Assembly: GCA_003550325.1 (NCBI GenBank)
Contig: QKWP01000030.1
Coordinates: forward strand, 230,230-294,229
Reading direction: 5' to 3'
Length of the DNA: 64,000 nucleotides
DNA from: Gigaspora rosea
Lineage: Eukaryota > Glomeromycota > Glomeromycetes > Diversisporales > Gigasporaceae
A program made the position numbers and the translations under genes. Position 1 is the first letter of the stretch. Each line of letters opens with the position of its first letter. Shown piece by piece: positions 11,881 through 24,342 of the stretch. The notes under the pieces are model-generated. The model was not told where the DNA came from. It did not search any database and was given only the letters and a program-made list of their open reading frames with translations.

Positions 11881-13462
11881 TAAAAAAATTAAAAAATAAA
11901 TAATAAAAAAAATAAAAAAATAAAATAAAACAAAAAAAAAACAAATAAAGAAAATAAAAAAAAAATAAAACAAAAACAAAAAAAAAACTAAATAGAAAAT
12001 CTAATTTACAAACAAAAGATCTAATCTTATCTTGTAATACAGAATTTGTAAATTAATTTTGATACATTATGCAAAATTTTAAAATATTTTGAAAATAAGT
12101 TCTTGGTATAATCTAGGCTACAAATCTACTGATCCAGTTTGGTTTTCCAGTTCTAAAATATTTTAAATTATTTTGAATTTCAAACTAAAATATTTAAAAA
12201 ATATTTAAAATCACTTTCAAAATATTTTAAAATCTGAAATATTTTGAAATATATTGTGGTTTTCAAGATCTTTTAAAAGATTTCACAGATTTGCAAGATT
12301 TTTTAAAAGATTTTGCTCCTATAAATTTGGTTAGGGCTTTCTGGAGTAAAATACAAAAACTATCAAAAAGTAGTTAGTTACAGAGTAACCAGAAGGCTTT
12401 ATTATCAAGTTTAAATACTAGGTTGAGTCTTAATAGAAGTTGTATATTCCTTTACTAGCTACAAAACTTATATAGTTTCAAATCTACAAAAACAAGTTGG
12501 ACTGCTTAGTGCTTCTTCTGTCCTTTTGGCTTTTTGAAATTTTAACAAAATAAGTATCAAAAGATTAGCAATATTTATTTCTTCCAATTTGAAAATGCAG
12601 TTACCATATTGGAATTAAGTTATAAGTAAATTTCAGGTTCTGCAAAATAAACAATGAATAATATATTTATTACTTTAGAGAAAAATTTAAAATAAAATTT
12701 CTTTATAGAATATTATTTAGCTATAGTTTTTTTTTTATTTTAATTTCTTTTATGTATATATAATACTTTGACAAAGCAATTTTTTATATTATTATATAAT
12801 TTTTATAGTCTAGTACAGGTAAAAATAGTACTATTATACTGTATTCCAGTTTTTTTGCCTTTTTTTTCTTTCTTTCTTTATTTTCTTTTCTCTAATTAGA
12901 CAATTCATTTAGGTAATATTGGTTGTTTTTCTATTTAGTACATTTTCCTATTATTTTTGATATTGGTTTTTTCTATTATAGTAGAATCCTTCAACTTGGG
13001 AAGCTAGAAGAAGGTTAAAAGTAGATAGTTTGACATAGTTTCTGGCCTAGAGTCAGTATAGCAGACTATATTTGTTCTTGTACTACAAAGATAGATAATG
13101 TTAGATTTTCAAAATAGAACATTTTATTACTTGTAATTTAAGAATAGCATTTATAAAATAAAGTACTAGCAAGACTGTCTAAATTAGAAAAAAATAAATA
13201 GATAAAAAAGCTTTTAATAAAAAAATTAAAATATAGTTGTCTCTCTCTATAGTTACCAAGTTGGTTATATCCTATTATAGTGATTGTTTAGATATGTAAT
13301 ATAATTAAAATACTTTGTCATAGTTACATGCTTATATGCTAATAAGTATTTAATATAATATATAGTTGTAACATATTGAAATACTATTAAAAAAATTTAA
13401 AATGTTTAACAGTGAATAACTTTTGATCCAGTGGTCTAATTTAGATAAAATAACTATCTATA
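11881..13462. other. AT-rich intergenic DNA
   Basis: AAATATTTTAAAAT-type repeats fill 12070-12260. At 13415-13440 ATAACTTTTGATCCAGTGG matches the ends of the dispersed palindromic family seen at 50428, 60110 and 62800. No gene is seen. Confidence 0.35.
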
Positions 13463-13958
13463 TTTTTAAAAATAAGCTATCTTTTTTGGATAATTTTGGA
13501 CAAAAATCTAGAGGTAGCTTATTTTTGGATATAATCGATTTTAGCCAAATACCAATAGTCATTACATAGTAAATTCTAAATTCTACTATGTAAATTGATT
13601 ATTAGCACTTAAGTAAACTAATTTAAAAGACTAAACTATACATATTCTATAAGTTTTATCAAAATAGAAGTACTTATTATTTGACTTTTAATTTTTACAT
13701 TCAAAATGAATATATTTTGTTAATAAAATTTTAATCTCTTTATTAAATATAACAATTAAAATCTAATTAATAAGTTTTTCAATTTTGTAAATTTTGGAGT
13801 GTGCATATTTTGATCTCCTAAATAAATTTATTTAAGTTTGGATTTTACTATATAGCAAATTTTATTGATCATATGGTAGCTTATTTTTAAATCAAAGACA
13901 TTTTTGAGTTTTTTGACCAAAAAAGAGAAAGTAGCTTATTTTTGAAGGCAGCTTATTT
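13463..13958. mobile_element. Degenerate relative of the AAATAAGCTAC MITE family
   Basis: AAAAATAAGCTATCTTTTTT at the left and inverted GTAGCTTATTTTT phrases at the right, with GAGGTAGCTTATTTTTGGAT nearby, mark a larger and more diverged member of the family at 6664 and 55007. The boundaries are approximate. Confidence 0.4.
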
Positions 13959-13962
13959 TTCA

Positions 13963-14458
13963 TATCGGCGGATCGACGTAACATGTCAGCTCGACCAATC
14001 ATGATCGAGGATTATCAAAAAAATTTTACGCGAAAATTTATTACAAAGCGAATTTTCACAAAAACGGCCTTTTTAACCAGCTTTGTATTTATAATTAAGT
14101 ACGTAGAAAATTACGAAATTCATGTATTTAATTATAAGCCAAAAGTATATTAAAAAGGCCATTTTTTTGAAAATTAGCTTCCGAATTTACCCTTGATAGT
14201 TACCAACCCATTTCTCAATGCCCAACCCATTCTAAAACACCCGAATATTTCAACAAACGATAAAAGTACTTCTTTCTACAGCTTAGCGTAGCTCTTTTAT
14301 TAAGTTTTATTGGTTTTTTAACTTGTTTAGGCGTCAAAAAGGCTCTTTTGTTAGTTGTAACAAGTACTTCGTTTGTTAGTTTTTCAACGTTTACTTATGA
14401 GCAAATTTTTATGTAACAGTTTATCGAAAAAAGACCCAATTACGCCGATCCGCTGATA
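13963..14458. mobile_element. MITE with TCGGCGGATCG TIRs, TA-flanked
   Basis: The left end TATCGGCGGATCGACGTAA matches the reverse complement of the right end with two differences, and each is bordered by TA. Inside, AAAAAGGCC stretches at about 14064 and 14150 form an internal hairpin. It has no open frame. The TA ends suggest Tc1/mariner affinity. Confidence 0.65.
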
Positions 14459-15188
14459 TGTTAGCAATATATAATACTAGAATACTTGTCTCAATAAGAC
14501 AATTCTAATAAGTCTACAATCATCCAAGTCTAATTACAAAACCCAAGATCGCTAAGAATTTTTATTTAGTTATTGAAATTTAATTAATTCTTTTTTTTTT
14601 TAAATATTAAGATGACCATTAAGGTACCTTGGCACTTTATTGATTTATGACATAACATATTTAATTGTACAACTAAGCTATATGCCCTATCAATATACCC
14701 TTTTCAAGAGTAATTTATCATTAAAAGTATCCTGAGGCTTTAGCCAAACACATAATAAAAGGTATTTATCCTACTTTTATCCTTGTAGTAAACCTAATTT
14801 AATCAATTTTTAAACACATGAAATAACACAAATCCTTAATAATCTTAGGACTTGTAATTAGATTTAATAAATTTTGGACTCATTAAAATGAACATTTTGG
14901 TAGTTGTTTTTTATTCAAGTCAGGTTATTGAATTAATATTTATTTGCTATTCAACCTTTAAGAAGCTTTAATAGATAATTTTACATAATTATGAATATTG
15001 GTTAATTAGATTTTATAATCCATATTTAGTTAGAAATTGGTGACTATAGTGAGAGTTTATTATTAATAAAATTGGTAACATATTAAAATTTTATAGTGAT
15101 AGTGATTATAAATGATTTGTAATTATAATAAAATCAATCATTTAAGGCGCAAGTATCATATGTGTAGATTAGTAAATAGTTTCTTATA
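14459..15188. other. AT-rich intergenic DNA, nothing recognised
   Basis: No gene, inverted repeat or tandem repeat stands out in this stretch. Confidence 0.35.
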
Positions 15189-15395
15189 TACATCACCTCT
15201 TTCTAATCTGACCTCTTTCTAATTTGAATCTATTAAATTCTCTCTAATCTGAACAAAATCTTTTAGAAAATTTGTAAAATTTATTATAAAGTTCAGATTA
15301 GCCATATATAACTTTTTGAGGACTGAACTTTTTCAAATTTTTATATAGTAAAAATCAGCAGTCCCAGCAGTTCAGACTAGATAGAGTTGACTGTA
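15189..15395. mobile_element. Small pogo/Tigger-like MITE
   Basis: The left end TACATCACCTCTTTCTAATC and the reverse complement of the right end, TACAGTCAACTCTATCTAGT, align with few differences and resemble the TACAGT-type ends of pogo/Tigger transposons. Repeated TCTAATCTGA phrases lie inside the left end. It is 207 bp long and non-coding. Confidence 0.55.
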
Positions 15396-15982
15396 AATGG
15401 GCAATATTCACTCTATTTTGTAGGCATGTTTGCCATAATCATATAATTATATTAATAGAGAACACTCTCTAATTGTTTCTATAAATTACATAACACTATT
15501 TTTCAAATTGTCAAATCATACTATAAACATAAACCCTCTCACTTGTGTAAAGACTAACAACTATAACATACCACAGCACAGTTCTATGTCTCTGTGCTCA
15601 CATGACTTCCTGTCAATAGTTGCTCCATTAGCCTCAATTTCCAAGAGATAATCGCATGTTAACACTAAAAAATAATTATTGAAATTTGCTGATAAACATA
15701 AAATTTATCATGTGCCTGCTAAGTTTCAAATCATCTGTATTTGAATTTGATACTATCTACATTGGAGTTATTAAACATTTCTAAATTAGACTTTCTTTTT
15801 AAATGCGAAATTACTCACAAAAGTGTAATTATCGAATTTGATCGAATTAAGCTTAATCCTGGCCATTACTCAAACAATGCCCCTAGACATAATTCTGCGT
15901 TTAACATCCATCTCTGGTTTAGTGCGCAGCTACTTATAGTAGCAAAATTAGCATGGCAAGACATTGTCTAGGGTATGGCACA

Positions 15983-16514
15983 ATTCACTGAAATTTAATT
16001 TCTAGCAAACTCATTTTCTGATACCATATTGCTGACATGCTATTGCATCTACAGCATATTCTTTTGATAAGAAGCACATCCAACATAACATGTCTTTGAC
16101 AGTCCTTTTCCTAGACAAGACATTTCCCTAACAATTATTTCCTGACATTAATCATATGGGCGAAATTGTGACAATCTGTTGTTTTTTTTCTTTTTAGGAT
16201 CGAGTAACAATCGAGTAACAAATTTCAAAAATAGAAAATCAAACCAAATAAAATAAGAACTTAATTGGTTAAATTCAAGATAATCACAAAATTGATGTGC
16301 AATTCTAAAATATCACACTAATGAAAATGCATCGAATTAGCCCATATGTTCTAAACACACTAACTCTAAATTGGCAACCCTAATACTGAATCGGGCCAAT
16401 TTTACATCAAGGAAACAGTCGTTGGAAAAATGTCTTGTCTAAGAATGAATTGTCAGAAACATACAATGTTGAACACATATCTTATCGAAAAACGTGCTGT
16501 ATCTTTCAGTGAAT
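15983..16514. mobile_element. Foldback element with arms of about 150 bp
   Basis: The left arm (ATTCACTGAAA, ACAGCA, GATAAGA, GACA, CTAGACAAGACATTT) recurs in inverted order at 16410-16514. The loop holds two CGAGTAACAA phrases near 16200. It is non-coding. It could be a MITE whose outermost ends have decayed. Confidence 0.5.
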
Positions 16515-17064
16515 CGAGTAACAACGTTGTCTAGCAATTTCAATACTTATTTTGAAAAAAAACAACTGTTGTTATAAAAATAAAAAGATGATCACGTAGG
16601 AGGGAGGATGCAAATTGACCAAATTTTTGTGGCCAAATTGGATACTAAACTTGTAGAAGAATTCCTAAACTTAGACTTAGGTTGAATTTCATTTATGAAT
16701 TTTGGATTGGTAGACTTTGATTGTCTCATATTTGTTAAGTGCGAAAGCTTTTAGTTGCTTGTGTGTTAAATACATTTGAATGTGGTTACCACGTGTTAAA
16801 TATAATACCCACATGTTAAATATATTCAACTTGAGATATAATAATCATGTTAAATACATTCGATTTGGGATATAATGCTTATATGTTAGGTACATTCGAG
16901 ATGGTAGCTATTCACTTTTAAATATGAACTCAGGTAACATTAAAGGGCTTAGCATATACCATTGACTCCATGCAAACGTGACAGAGAAAGTTGTGACACC
17001 AATAATGATAAATCAGGAGGCAGGCAAATATTTGTAAGAGTGAAAGAATAGTAATAGATGTTCT

Positions 17065-18065
17065 GCGTTATTTCACAATTTAGGTTGATTTTAGATTGAT
17101 TAAATCATTCTTAATTTTTCACCGATTTAGGAATAACTTAGGCAATTCTTAATTCAATTAAATTATTCAACTCTATTATACTATGAAATTTAATAAAAAA
17201 TTAGAACTCAGCATTATTAAATTTTATTATACTACAAATATATTGTGTATCACATATTAATTATATTAATTCATATGTTCTTTAATGGATCTAAGTAAAT
17301 ATAGATAGTGTTTAACTGCACTTAAAATCCAAGTGAATACATAACCAAATTTTAAATCTTGGATAACTCACAATTTTAAAATTATTTATATTAGTATAAT
17401 TATAAAACTTCAACAATTAAGCCAATTGAAAATAACCTAGGGACGTATTTTTATAAGATAATTTGTACTGTGCACCAAGTAACGAAGCATACTAGCCAAG
17501 ACAAAATAGTCAAGACAAAAACCTGGTGAAAATTTTTTTACGATGCTTATGCTTTTTTTTTTTAATGATAATAAATTTTTAACATGCATTAAAAAGATTT
17601 ATATGTGGTATTGTTTTATCTTGCAAACAGTAGCTGATGACGCAATTCATGAATAGAGTGCTCATTAACCCTGGAAATTATCGAAATCGTCAATTCAGAT
17701 GTTAATTCAAGTGAAAACTGACATTACATTTTGAAAAAAAAGAGGAGTGGCAGGCTCAAAGAAGTAATTTACTATGTACAAGATGATGGGAGTGCGTTCT
17801 ACGTGGTATAAAATAAAAATTGTTCAAATTTTTTAATCATGTGAATTTTTTACTGTTGTGCTTTTTTTATTGATTATGCGTTTTTTTTTTATTTATTAAA
17901 TTTATAAATATAATTTTTTTTTTTTTTTAAAAAAAACAATATATATGTATATATATATAACTGTAATTTAATTTTTATCATTTTAATTTTTCACCGATTG
18001 AGAAATAATTTACTTCGTTACAATGACTTAGGTCAATTGAAATCGACCTAAATTGTGAACAATTA
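17065..18065. mobile_element. Non-autonomous TIR element of about 1 kb
   Basis: TTTCACAATTTAGGTTGATT at the left end and the reverse complement of AAATCGACCTAAATTGTGAA at the right end match, and further in, TTTTTCACCGATTTAGGAAT corresponds to TTTTTCACCGATTGAGAAAT. I see no coding sequence inside. Confidence 0.5.
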
Positions 18066-18542
18066 TAGATAGATACTACGTGGGTATGGGTAATAAAAAG
18101 TACTGACTAGTTATAATTTAAAAAATTTGTCTAGTAAAAAAAATATGTTTTTTTTTTAAAAAAAAAGTTGTACTAAAATTTAAATTGGTTTTTTACATGC
18201 AAATAATTTATATTGCATTTGTTTGGACCGTTAAAGTATAAAATATTATTTGTCTGAACTGTTAAAATATAAAATATTATTTTTTTGAGCCGTGTATAAA
18301 ATATTCAACATTTTTATTCAAATTCTATCATCTGCTAAGATGATTATTTGATTCAATGTTATGGTCAACACTATTGTGACAGCACATTAGATTATTACTG
18401 TCCTCCTTAAATTCTAATGTTTAATGATAATATGGTTTGAAGAAAAATAAAACACATAAACTTCTATATTATTATAATTATACTTCGTAAACAGAATACT
18501 ACAATAATTTTATTTATTGCAAAAATATGTGAAATTTGCTGA

Positions 18543-18550
18543 TCAAAAAN

Positions 18551-18594
<44 letters not shown>
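18543..18594. repeat. Poly-A tract with one unresolved base
   Basis: About 50 consecutive A bases with an N at 18550. The length is probably unreliable in the assembly. Confidence 0.8.
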
Positions 18595-18596
<2 letters not shown>

Positions 18597-18600
18597 AATC

Positions 18601-19090
18601 GATGATTTCTGATTCTGATTTCCGATTTCTTTCTTTAGCATTTTTTTTAGACTTTTAAATTGCGTATTCATTATTTTGTAATATATTTGAACATTTTTAT
18701 AGAAATGCTGTAGAAGTTGTAGATTCTAATCTAACTTTGTAAGAATACTATTTGCGCATTCATTATATTACAAGGAATTTGAGTCTTGTTTCTTTTTTAG
18801 ACCGATAAAATTTACTATTGTTTATAAGAATTATTACATGATTCTAGCCAATTAATTTGTTTATTACTGAAAGAATCATAAATTTTAAATGTTAAAGTTG
18901 CACAAAAAAGATACTTTGTTCATCCAAAACATGTTCCGGGATATAAATTTTGATCATTAGAGAAGTTTTTTTTATTTTTTTTTTTAAAAATATATGTATA
19001 CTATATAAATGTATATATATATACGTAAGTCTTTATATAAATATTAGTTGAGTAATGTTAAAGAAATCGGAAATCAGAAATCAGATCATC
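18601..19090. mobile_element. MITE with about 30-bp TIRs
   Basis: The left end starts GATGATTTCTGATTCTGATT and continues TCCGATTTCTTT. The right end is its inverted counterpart (AAAGAAATCGGAAATCAG to GATCATC) with a few differences. The 490-bp body is AT-rich and non-coding. A poly-A tract abuts the left end. Confidence 0.65.
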
Positions 19091-19151
19091 GGAGTCTTTT
19101 TTTTATGATGATAATATCATCATAACTAATTTAATATGCTCGAAAAATATA

Positions 19152-19216
19152 TTTTGCTGTAATCGAAGCAAATCGCAGTAAACATACTTTTAGTGATTTG
19201 CTTCGATCACAGCAAA
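19152..19216. repeat. Hairpin, 22-bp arms
   Basis: TTTGCTGTAATCGAAGCAAA pairs with the inverted sequence TTTGCTTCGATCACAGCAAA across a loop of about 20 bp, with one mismatch. Confidence 0.7.
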
Positions 19217-19334
19217 TTACAAAATCCACATGCCCTTGGCGCATACTGTGCTTTATAGACACACGCAAATATTTTCATTCACCAACATGGTTCAGTTTTT
19301 TCCAAAGCCTTAGAGAATTTAAACTTTGCTGAGA

Positions 19335-19490
19335 GCTTTGACCTTCGCCAGGAGTTTCGCCAGGGTTTAGGGGTTTGCCTTTCGCCAGAGGTTTCACCTT
19401 TTGCCAAGGGTTTCGCCTTTCGCCAAAGTTTCACCACTTTCATCTTTCGCCGGGTTTAAGTTTCACCTTTCGCCATTGCATAAAACAGTT
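19335..19490. repeat. TTTCGCC short tandem repeats
   Basis: About ten imperfect units of the type (AGGG)TTTCGCC or TTTCACC stand in a stretch that is otherwise AT-rich. The array is irregular and non-coding. Confidence 0.6.
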
Positions 19491-20639
19491 TCGCCTAACA
19501 ACTGCAGAACTGTACGTTTACCTTTAACCTTGACTTTGATGTTGGTCTAACATTAACTTTATAGGAACATGCTTTAATATCTTAATTTTTAATGCTTTTA
19601 AGTTCTATTCAGTGTAAAAATAAACTTAATAAAAATAACATTATTTAATATTTGATCCAAAAATAAAATTAATATTATGTAATATTATTTATACACGGTT
19701 TTTATTAGGCCGATGTTGAGATTAAGATTGGATCAACTTTGAGTTCAAGGTCAAAGTTAGATAAGTTAATGTTGAGATCAAATTTTACTTAAGGTTAATA
19801 TTAGAATTGGTTTGGGTTGCATAATATTTTTATAAATGTATTTTATATATCTTTAATCCAAGTTTACTAGTTTAATTAAAGTTTGCCTAAGTTTATTCTA
19901 CAATATTTAAACCAACATTATGGTAAAATTATACGAATCAACTTATAAATATATTAATAAAATTATTTTATGTTTGATTAGAGAAAATTAATTATTACAA
20001 AATATTATTTTTTTGTCTTTTTATTGCGCCTAGCCTTTAAATTATCGATCGAATGTCGAATACAGAATTCTGATTTACACGCCTTCAGGTTTTTCGATAC
20101 AATCTTGATTTTATTTTTTGCCTTATGATGTAAACTTATTAAAATAATTTGATTATTATAAAAGCTAAGAATCAAAATCAATTATAATTTAGTATTTTTA
20201 CCAATATTTGCATTATTTAAGGGTCAATTTTATTGTATAATGTATGACCAGAAGTGATTTAAACTATGTACAATAAAAGAAGTATATATATTAAGTATAA
20301 ACTGTATGTAAAATAAGTCGATTTTATCGTGGATAGCGATGGCTTAAATTGATCATATGAAATATCAGTTAATTTTTGCTTTTATAATTTAAATTTAACC
20401 ACGAAATATTCTAATTCTTGTAATTACTAAACAATTTAATTTAATTAGAATCTTGCCAATATTTTAAATATACAATTTCTGTTTGATTCTAGAGTTGAGG
20501 ATAGATTTTCATCAAATATGTTTTTTTTTAAAATATATTTTTTTTAATGTTTTTTATTTGGAAAATTATAGATAACGATCCATTGCCATGGCGACCCATA
20601 TGATCCGCGAATATATATATATTTTTTTTTAGTTGTTTA

Positions 20640-23105
20640 GAATCTTCGTTGGAGTCGTCGCTAGAGTCGCCGCTGGAGTCGTCGCTGGAGTCGTCGTTGG
20701 AACTTCGGAACTGTTGTATCCGATGGAAGCTTGTAGTCTTTCGGTGGGTTCTTCTTGCCAATTTTCGGTGGGTTTTCCGGTAAGTTCTTCGGTGGCTCTC
20801 GCTCCTTCGGTAGTTCTTCGTCGTTTTCGGTGGGTAGGTTTTTTGTCTCTTCGTCGGTGGGTTTCCGGTAAGTTCTTCGGTGGTTCTTCGTTTCCTTCAG
20901 TGGTTCTTCGTCGTTTTTCGGTGGGTGGGTCCTTCGTGGTTCTTCGTCGTTTTTCGATGCGAAATTTTGTCGGGTTTCGATGGTAGGTTCTTTGTCTCTT
21001 CGTCGGTGACTTCTGTAAGTCCTTCGGCGGTTCTTCTTGGTCGTTTTTCGGTGCGTAATTTTTCAGTGGGTAGGTTCTTTGTTTCTTCGTCGGTAGGTTC
21101 TGTAAGTCCTTCGTTGGTTCTTCTTCGTCGTTTTTCGGTGCGTAATTTTGTCGGTTTTCAGGTAGGCACTTTGTCTCTTCGTCAGTGGGTTCTGTAAGTC
21201 CTTCGGTGGTTCTTCGTCGTTTTTCGGTGCGTAATTTTTTTGGTTTTCGGTGGGTAGGTTTTTTGTCTCTTCGTCGGTGGCTTCTGTTAGTTCTTCGGTG
21301 GCTTCTGTAAGTCCTTCGGTAGTTCTTTGTTGTTGTTTTTTGGTGCGTAATTTTTTAAACGCCTATTGATTTTAAAAGAAATAATAATACATAATGCAGT
21401 GGGTAGCTTCTTTGCCTCTTCGGTTTCTTCGTCGTTTTTCGGTGCGAAATTTTGTCGGTTTTCGATGGTAGGTTCTTAGTCTCTTCGTCGGTGGCTTCTG
21501 TAAGTCCTTCGGTAGTTCTTTGTGGGTAATTTTTTAAACGCCTATTGATTTTAAAAGAAATAATAATATATATGCAATGGGTAGCTTCTTTGCCTCTTCG
21601 GTGGTTCTTCGTCGTTTTTCGGTGCGAAATTTTGTCGGTTCGATGGTAGGTTCTTTGTCTCTTCGTCGGTGGCTTCTGTAAGTCCTTCGGCAGTTCTTCT
21701 TGATCGTTTTTCGGTGCGTAATTTTTCAGTGTAAGTCCTTCGGTGGTACTTCTTCGTCGTTTTTCGGTGCGTAATTTTGTCGGTTTTCAGGTAGGCACTT
21801 TGTCTCTTCGTCAGTGGGTTCTGTAAGTCCTTCGGTGGTTCTTCGTCGTTTTTCGGTGCGTAATTTTTTTGGTTTTCGGTGGGTAGGTTTTTTGTCTCTT
21901 CGTCGGTGGCTTCTGTTAGTTCTTCGGTGGCTTCTGTAAGTCCTTCGGTAGTTCTTTGTTGTTGTTTTTTGGTGCGTAATTTTTTAAACGCCTATTGATT
22001 TTAAAAGAAATAATAATACATAATGCAGTGGGTAGCTTCTTTGCCTCTTCGGTTTCTTCGTCGTTTTTCGGTGCGAAATTTTGTCGGTTTTCGATGGTAG
22101 GTTCTTAGTCTCTTCGTCGGTGGCTTCTGTAAGTCCTTCGGTAGTTCTTTGTGGGTAATTTTTTAAACGCCTATTGATTTTAAAAGAAATAATAATATAT
22201 ATGCAATGGGTAGCTTCTTTGCCTCTTCGGTGGTTCTTCGTCGTTTTTCGGTGCGAAATTTTGTCGGTTCGATGGTAGGTTCTTTGTCTCTTCGTCGGTG
22301 GCTTCTGTAAGTCCTTCGGCAGTTCTTCTTGATCGTTTTTCGGTGCGTAATTTTTCAGTGTAAGTCCTTCGGTGGTACTTCTTCGTCGTTTTTCGGTGCG
22401 TAATTTTGTCGGTTTTCGGTAGGCTCTTTGTCTATTCGTCAGTGGGTTCTAGTCCTTCAGTGGTTCTTCGTCGTTTTTCGGTGCGTAATTTTGTTGGCTT
22501 TCGGTGGGTAGGTTTTTTGTCTCTTCGTCAGTGGCTTTTGTTAGTTTTTCGGTGGTTCTTCTTCGGTGGTTTCTGTAAGTCCTTCGGCAGTTCTTTGTTC
22601 TTTTTTGGTGCGTAATTTTGTTGAAAGTGTACAAATCGAAAGTCTAAACGCCTATTGATTTTAAAATAAATAATAATGCATAATGCAGTGGGTAGCTTCT
22701 TTGCCTCTTCGGTGGTTCTTGCCGTTTTTCGGTGCGTAATTTTGTCGTTTTTCGGTGGGTAGGTTCGTTGTCTCTTCGTCAGTGACTTCTGTAAGTCCTT
22801 TGGTGGTTCTTCGTCGTTTTTCGGTGCGTAATTTTGTCATTTTTCGGTGGGTAGGTTCTTTGTCTATTCATCGGAGACTTTTGTAAGCCCTTCGGTGGTT
22901 CTTCTTCGTCGTGTTTCGGTGCGTAGTTTGTGTCGTTTTTCGGTGGATAGGTTCTTGTCTCTTCATCAAGGTTCTTCCGGTAAGTTCTTCGATGGTTCTT
23001 CGCCGTTTTCATGGGTTCTGTAAGTCCTTCGGTGGTGGTTTTTCGTCATTTTTTGGTGGGGTTTCCGGTTTTTTTTTCGGTTTGTTTTCGTCCCGTTTTT
23101 GGTTT
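20640..23105. repeat. G/T-rich minisatellite, unit about 95 bp plus higher-order units
   Basis: The basic unit joins CTTCGGTGGTTCTTCGTCG, TTTTTCGGTGCGTAATTTTG, TCGGTTTTCGGTGGGTAGG and TTCTTTGTCTCTTCGTCGG phrases and is partly shuffled between copies. An insert with AAACGCCTATTGATTTTAAA recurs at 21357, 21537, 21986, 22166 and 22647. Short frames open on the minus strand encode K/R/T/E-rich peptides but shift frame between units, so no protein-coding gene is supported. Confidence 0.8.
21120..22377. repeat. Exact tandem duplication of 629 bp
   Basis: Copy 1 is 21120-21748 and copy 2 is 21749-22377. Four checked anchors are offset by exactly 629 bp (21152/21781, 21351/21980, 21531/22160, 21120/21749) and I found no difference on reading the two copies. 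The next 40 bases after 22377 start a third, diverged copy. Confidence 0.85.
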
Positions 23106-23250
23106 GTTTTCTTCGTAATTTGTATTCAACTAAAAAAAAAATAAATTAATAAATAAAATTAAAAAAAAAAATAAAAAATAAAAAAAAATAAAAAATAAAA
23201 TGCACGTGATCAACTTTGGTCGATCATGGGGTCGCCATAAAATAACGACG

Positions 23251-24342
23251 CCCTTTTTATTTTTTATTTTTTTATTTATTTTATTTTTTTTTTTTTTAAA
23301 AAAAACCTATTATTAAGTTGAAATTGAACTCTTAACATTCAAGTTTATTTATAATTCCATAGCAATTTATACCGATAAAAATTTTGATTTTGACGTGTAA
23401 AAATAAAATGAAAGAGCAGTGTAAAGCAAATACATTAAGTCATTTGATTTGTTATGCAATAAAATTTAAATGATCACCGAGTTTAATTATTGAATACTAT
23501 ATAACATATCCGAATGTGTATTTTGATCTTTAGATATTCACTTAATATCTGAATGTTTTATTCATCGAATCAAACCTTTAATTAAGAAAAAGCAATATAA
23601 CAAATTATTTCTACTAATATATAATTTGTAAAGTATGATTTCTTTAGATTAATATTGATTTTAAAAATTTGTAATTTGATCTTTTCAAGCAATCCAGACA
23701 GGTTGATGATCATGTGATAGTTTGAAAATCGAGCCAAATATGTAAGAGGGTATCGTACCCAATTAAAATCCATACCAATTTAGTATTATTATGGGTTATA
23801 TAAATATAGCGATAGCAGATTAGTATGGTTTTAATTAGGTATTTTACACTCCAGATCATACATTTCTGATCTGATATTCATAATAAAAATGATGATACTG
23901 ATTCATTATTAATACAGTAATTATAAAGTTGAATTTTTTTTATTTTATTAAACTTTGATTTTCATTTCGTTTTCTATTTGGCACTTATTTTTTTTTCTCT
24001 TTATTGCGCTTTTTATAATTATATTATATGATTTGCCTATTCTATTTCGACAAATAACAGTATTTCATAAAATGAATTTTAGGAAATATAAAGACTTCCA
24101 TGCAACTAACCGAACCTTTTAGTTAAAGGCATAATTGAGAGTACAATTATTGTATACATAGTTATATGTAGTAAAACAAAAAATAAGAACCGTGTGATCA
24201 AACATCCTATTAGTCAATGAAATAGACGACTATAATGAAAGCACGCAAAAAAGCATAGCTTATCAAAAAGTTTTAACATAAATAAAAAAAAATAATAACG
24301 GTAACAATAAAATGGTTACACATCACTTTGGTTATACCGACA
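23251..24342. other. AT-rich intergenic DNA, nothing recognised
   Basis: No gene is seen. A long T/A run follows element A near 23265-23300. Short open frames such as the one at 23582-23773 have no recognisable features. Confidence 0.35.

Larger units (their letters stand above)
20570..23250. mobile_element. TIR element A carrying a G/T-rich minisatellite
   Basis: The left boundary holds CCATGGCGACCCATATGATC and the right boundary, inverted, ATGGCGACCCCATGATCGAC. The right end shares GGGTCGCCATAAAATAAC exactly with element B at 53013-53030, so both belong to one family. The interior is a long G/T-rich tandem array (20640-23100) instead of a transposase gene. Flanking duplications could not be identified by eye. 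Confidence 0.6.

Noticed and set aside
15741-15971. 76-codon plus-strand frame of ordinary composition
   Set aside because: It runs up to the arm of the foldback element at 15983 and shows no motif. Chance or element-derived.
20528-23144. Several 60-117-codon frames on both strands of the G/T-rich array
   Set aside because: The frames change from unit to unit and overlap on both strands, and the peptides are just the minisatellite translated.
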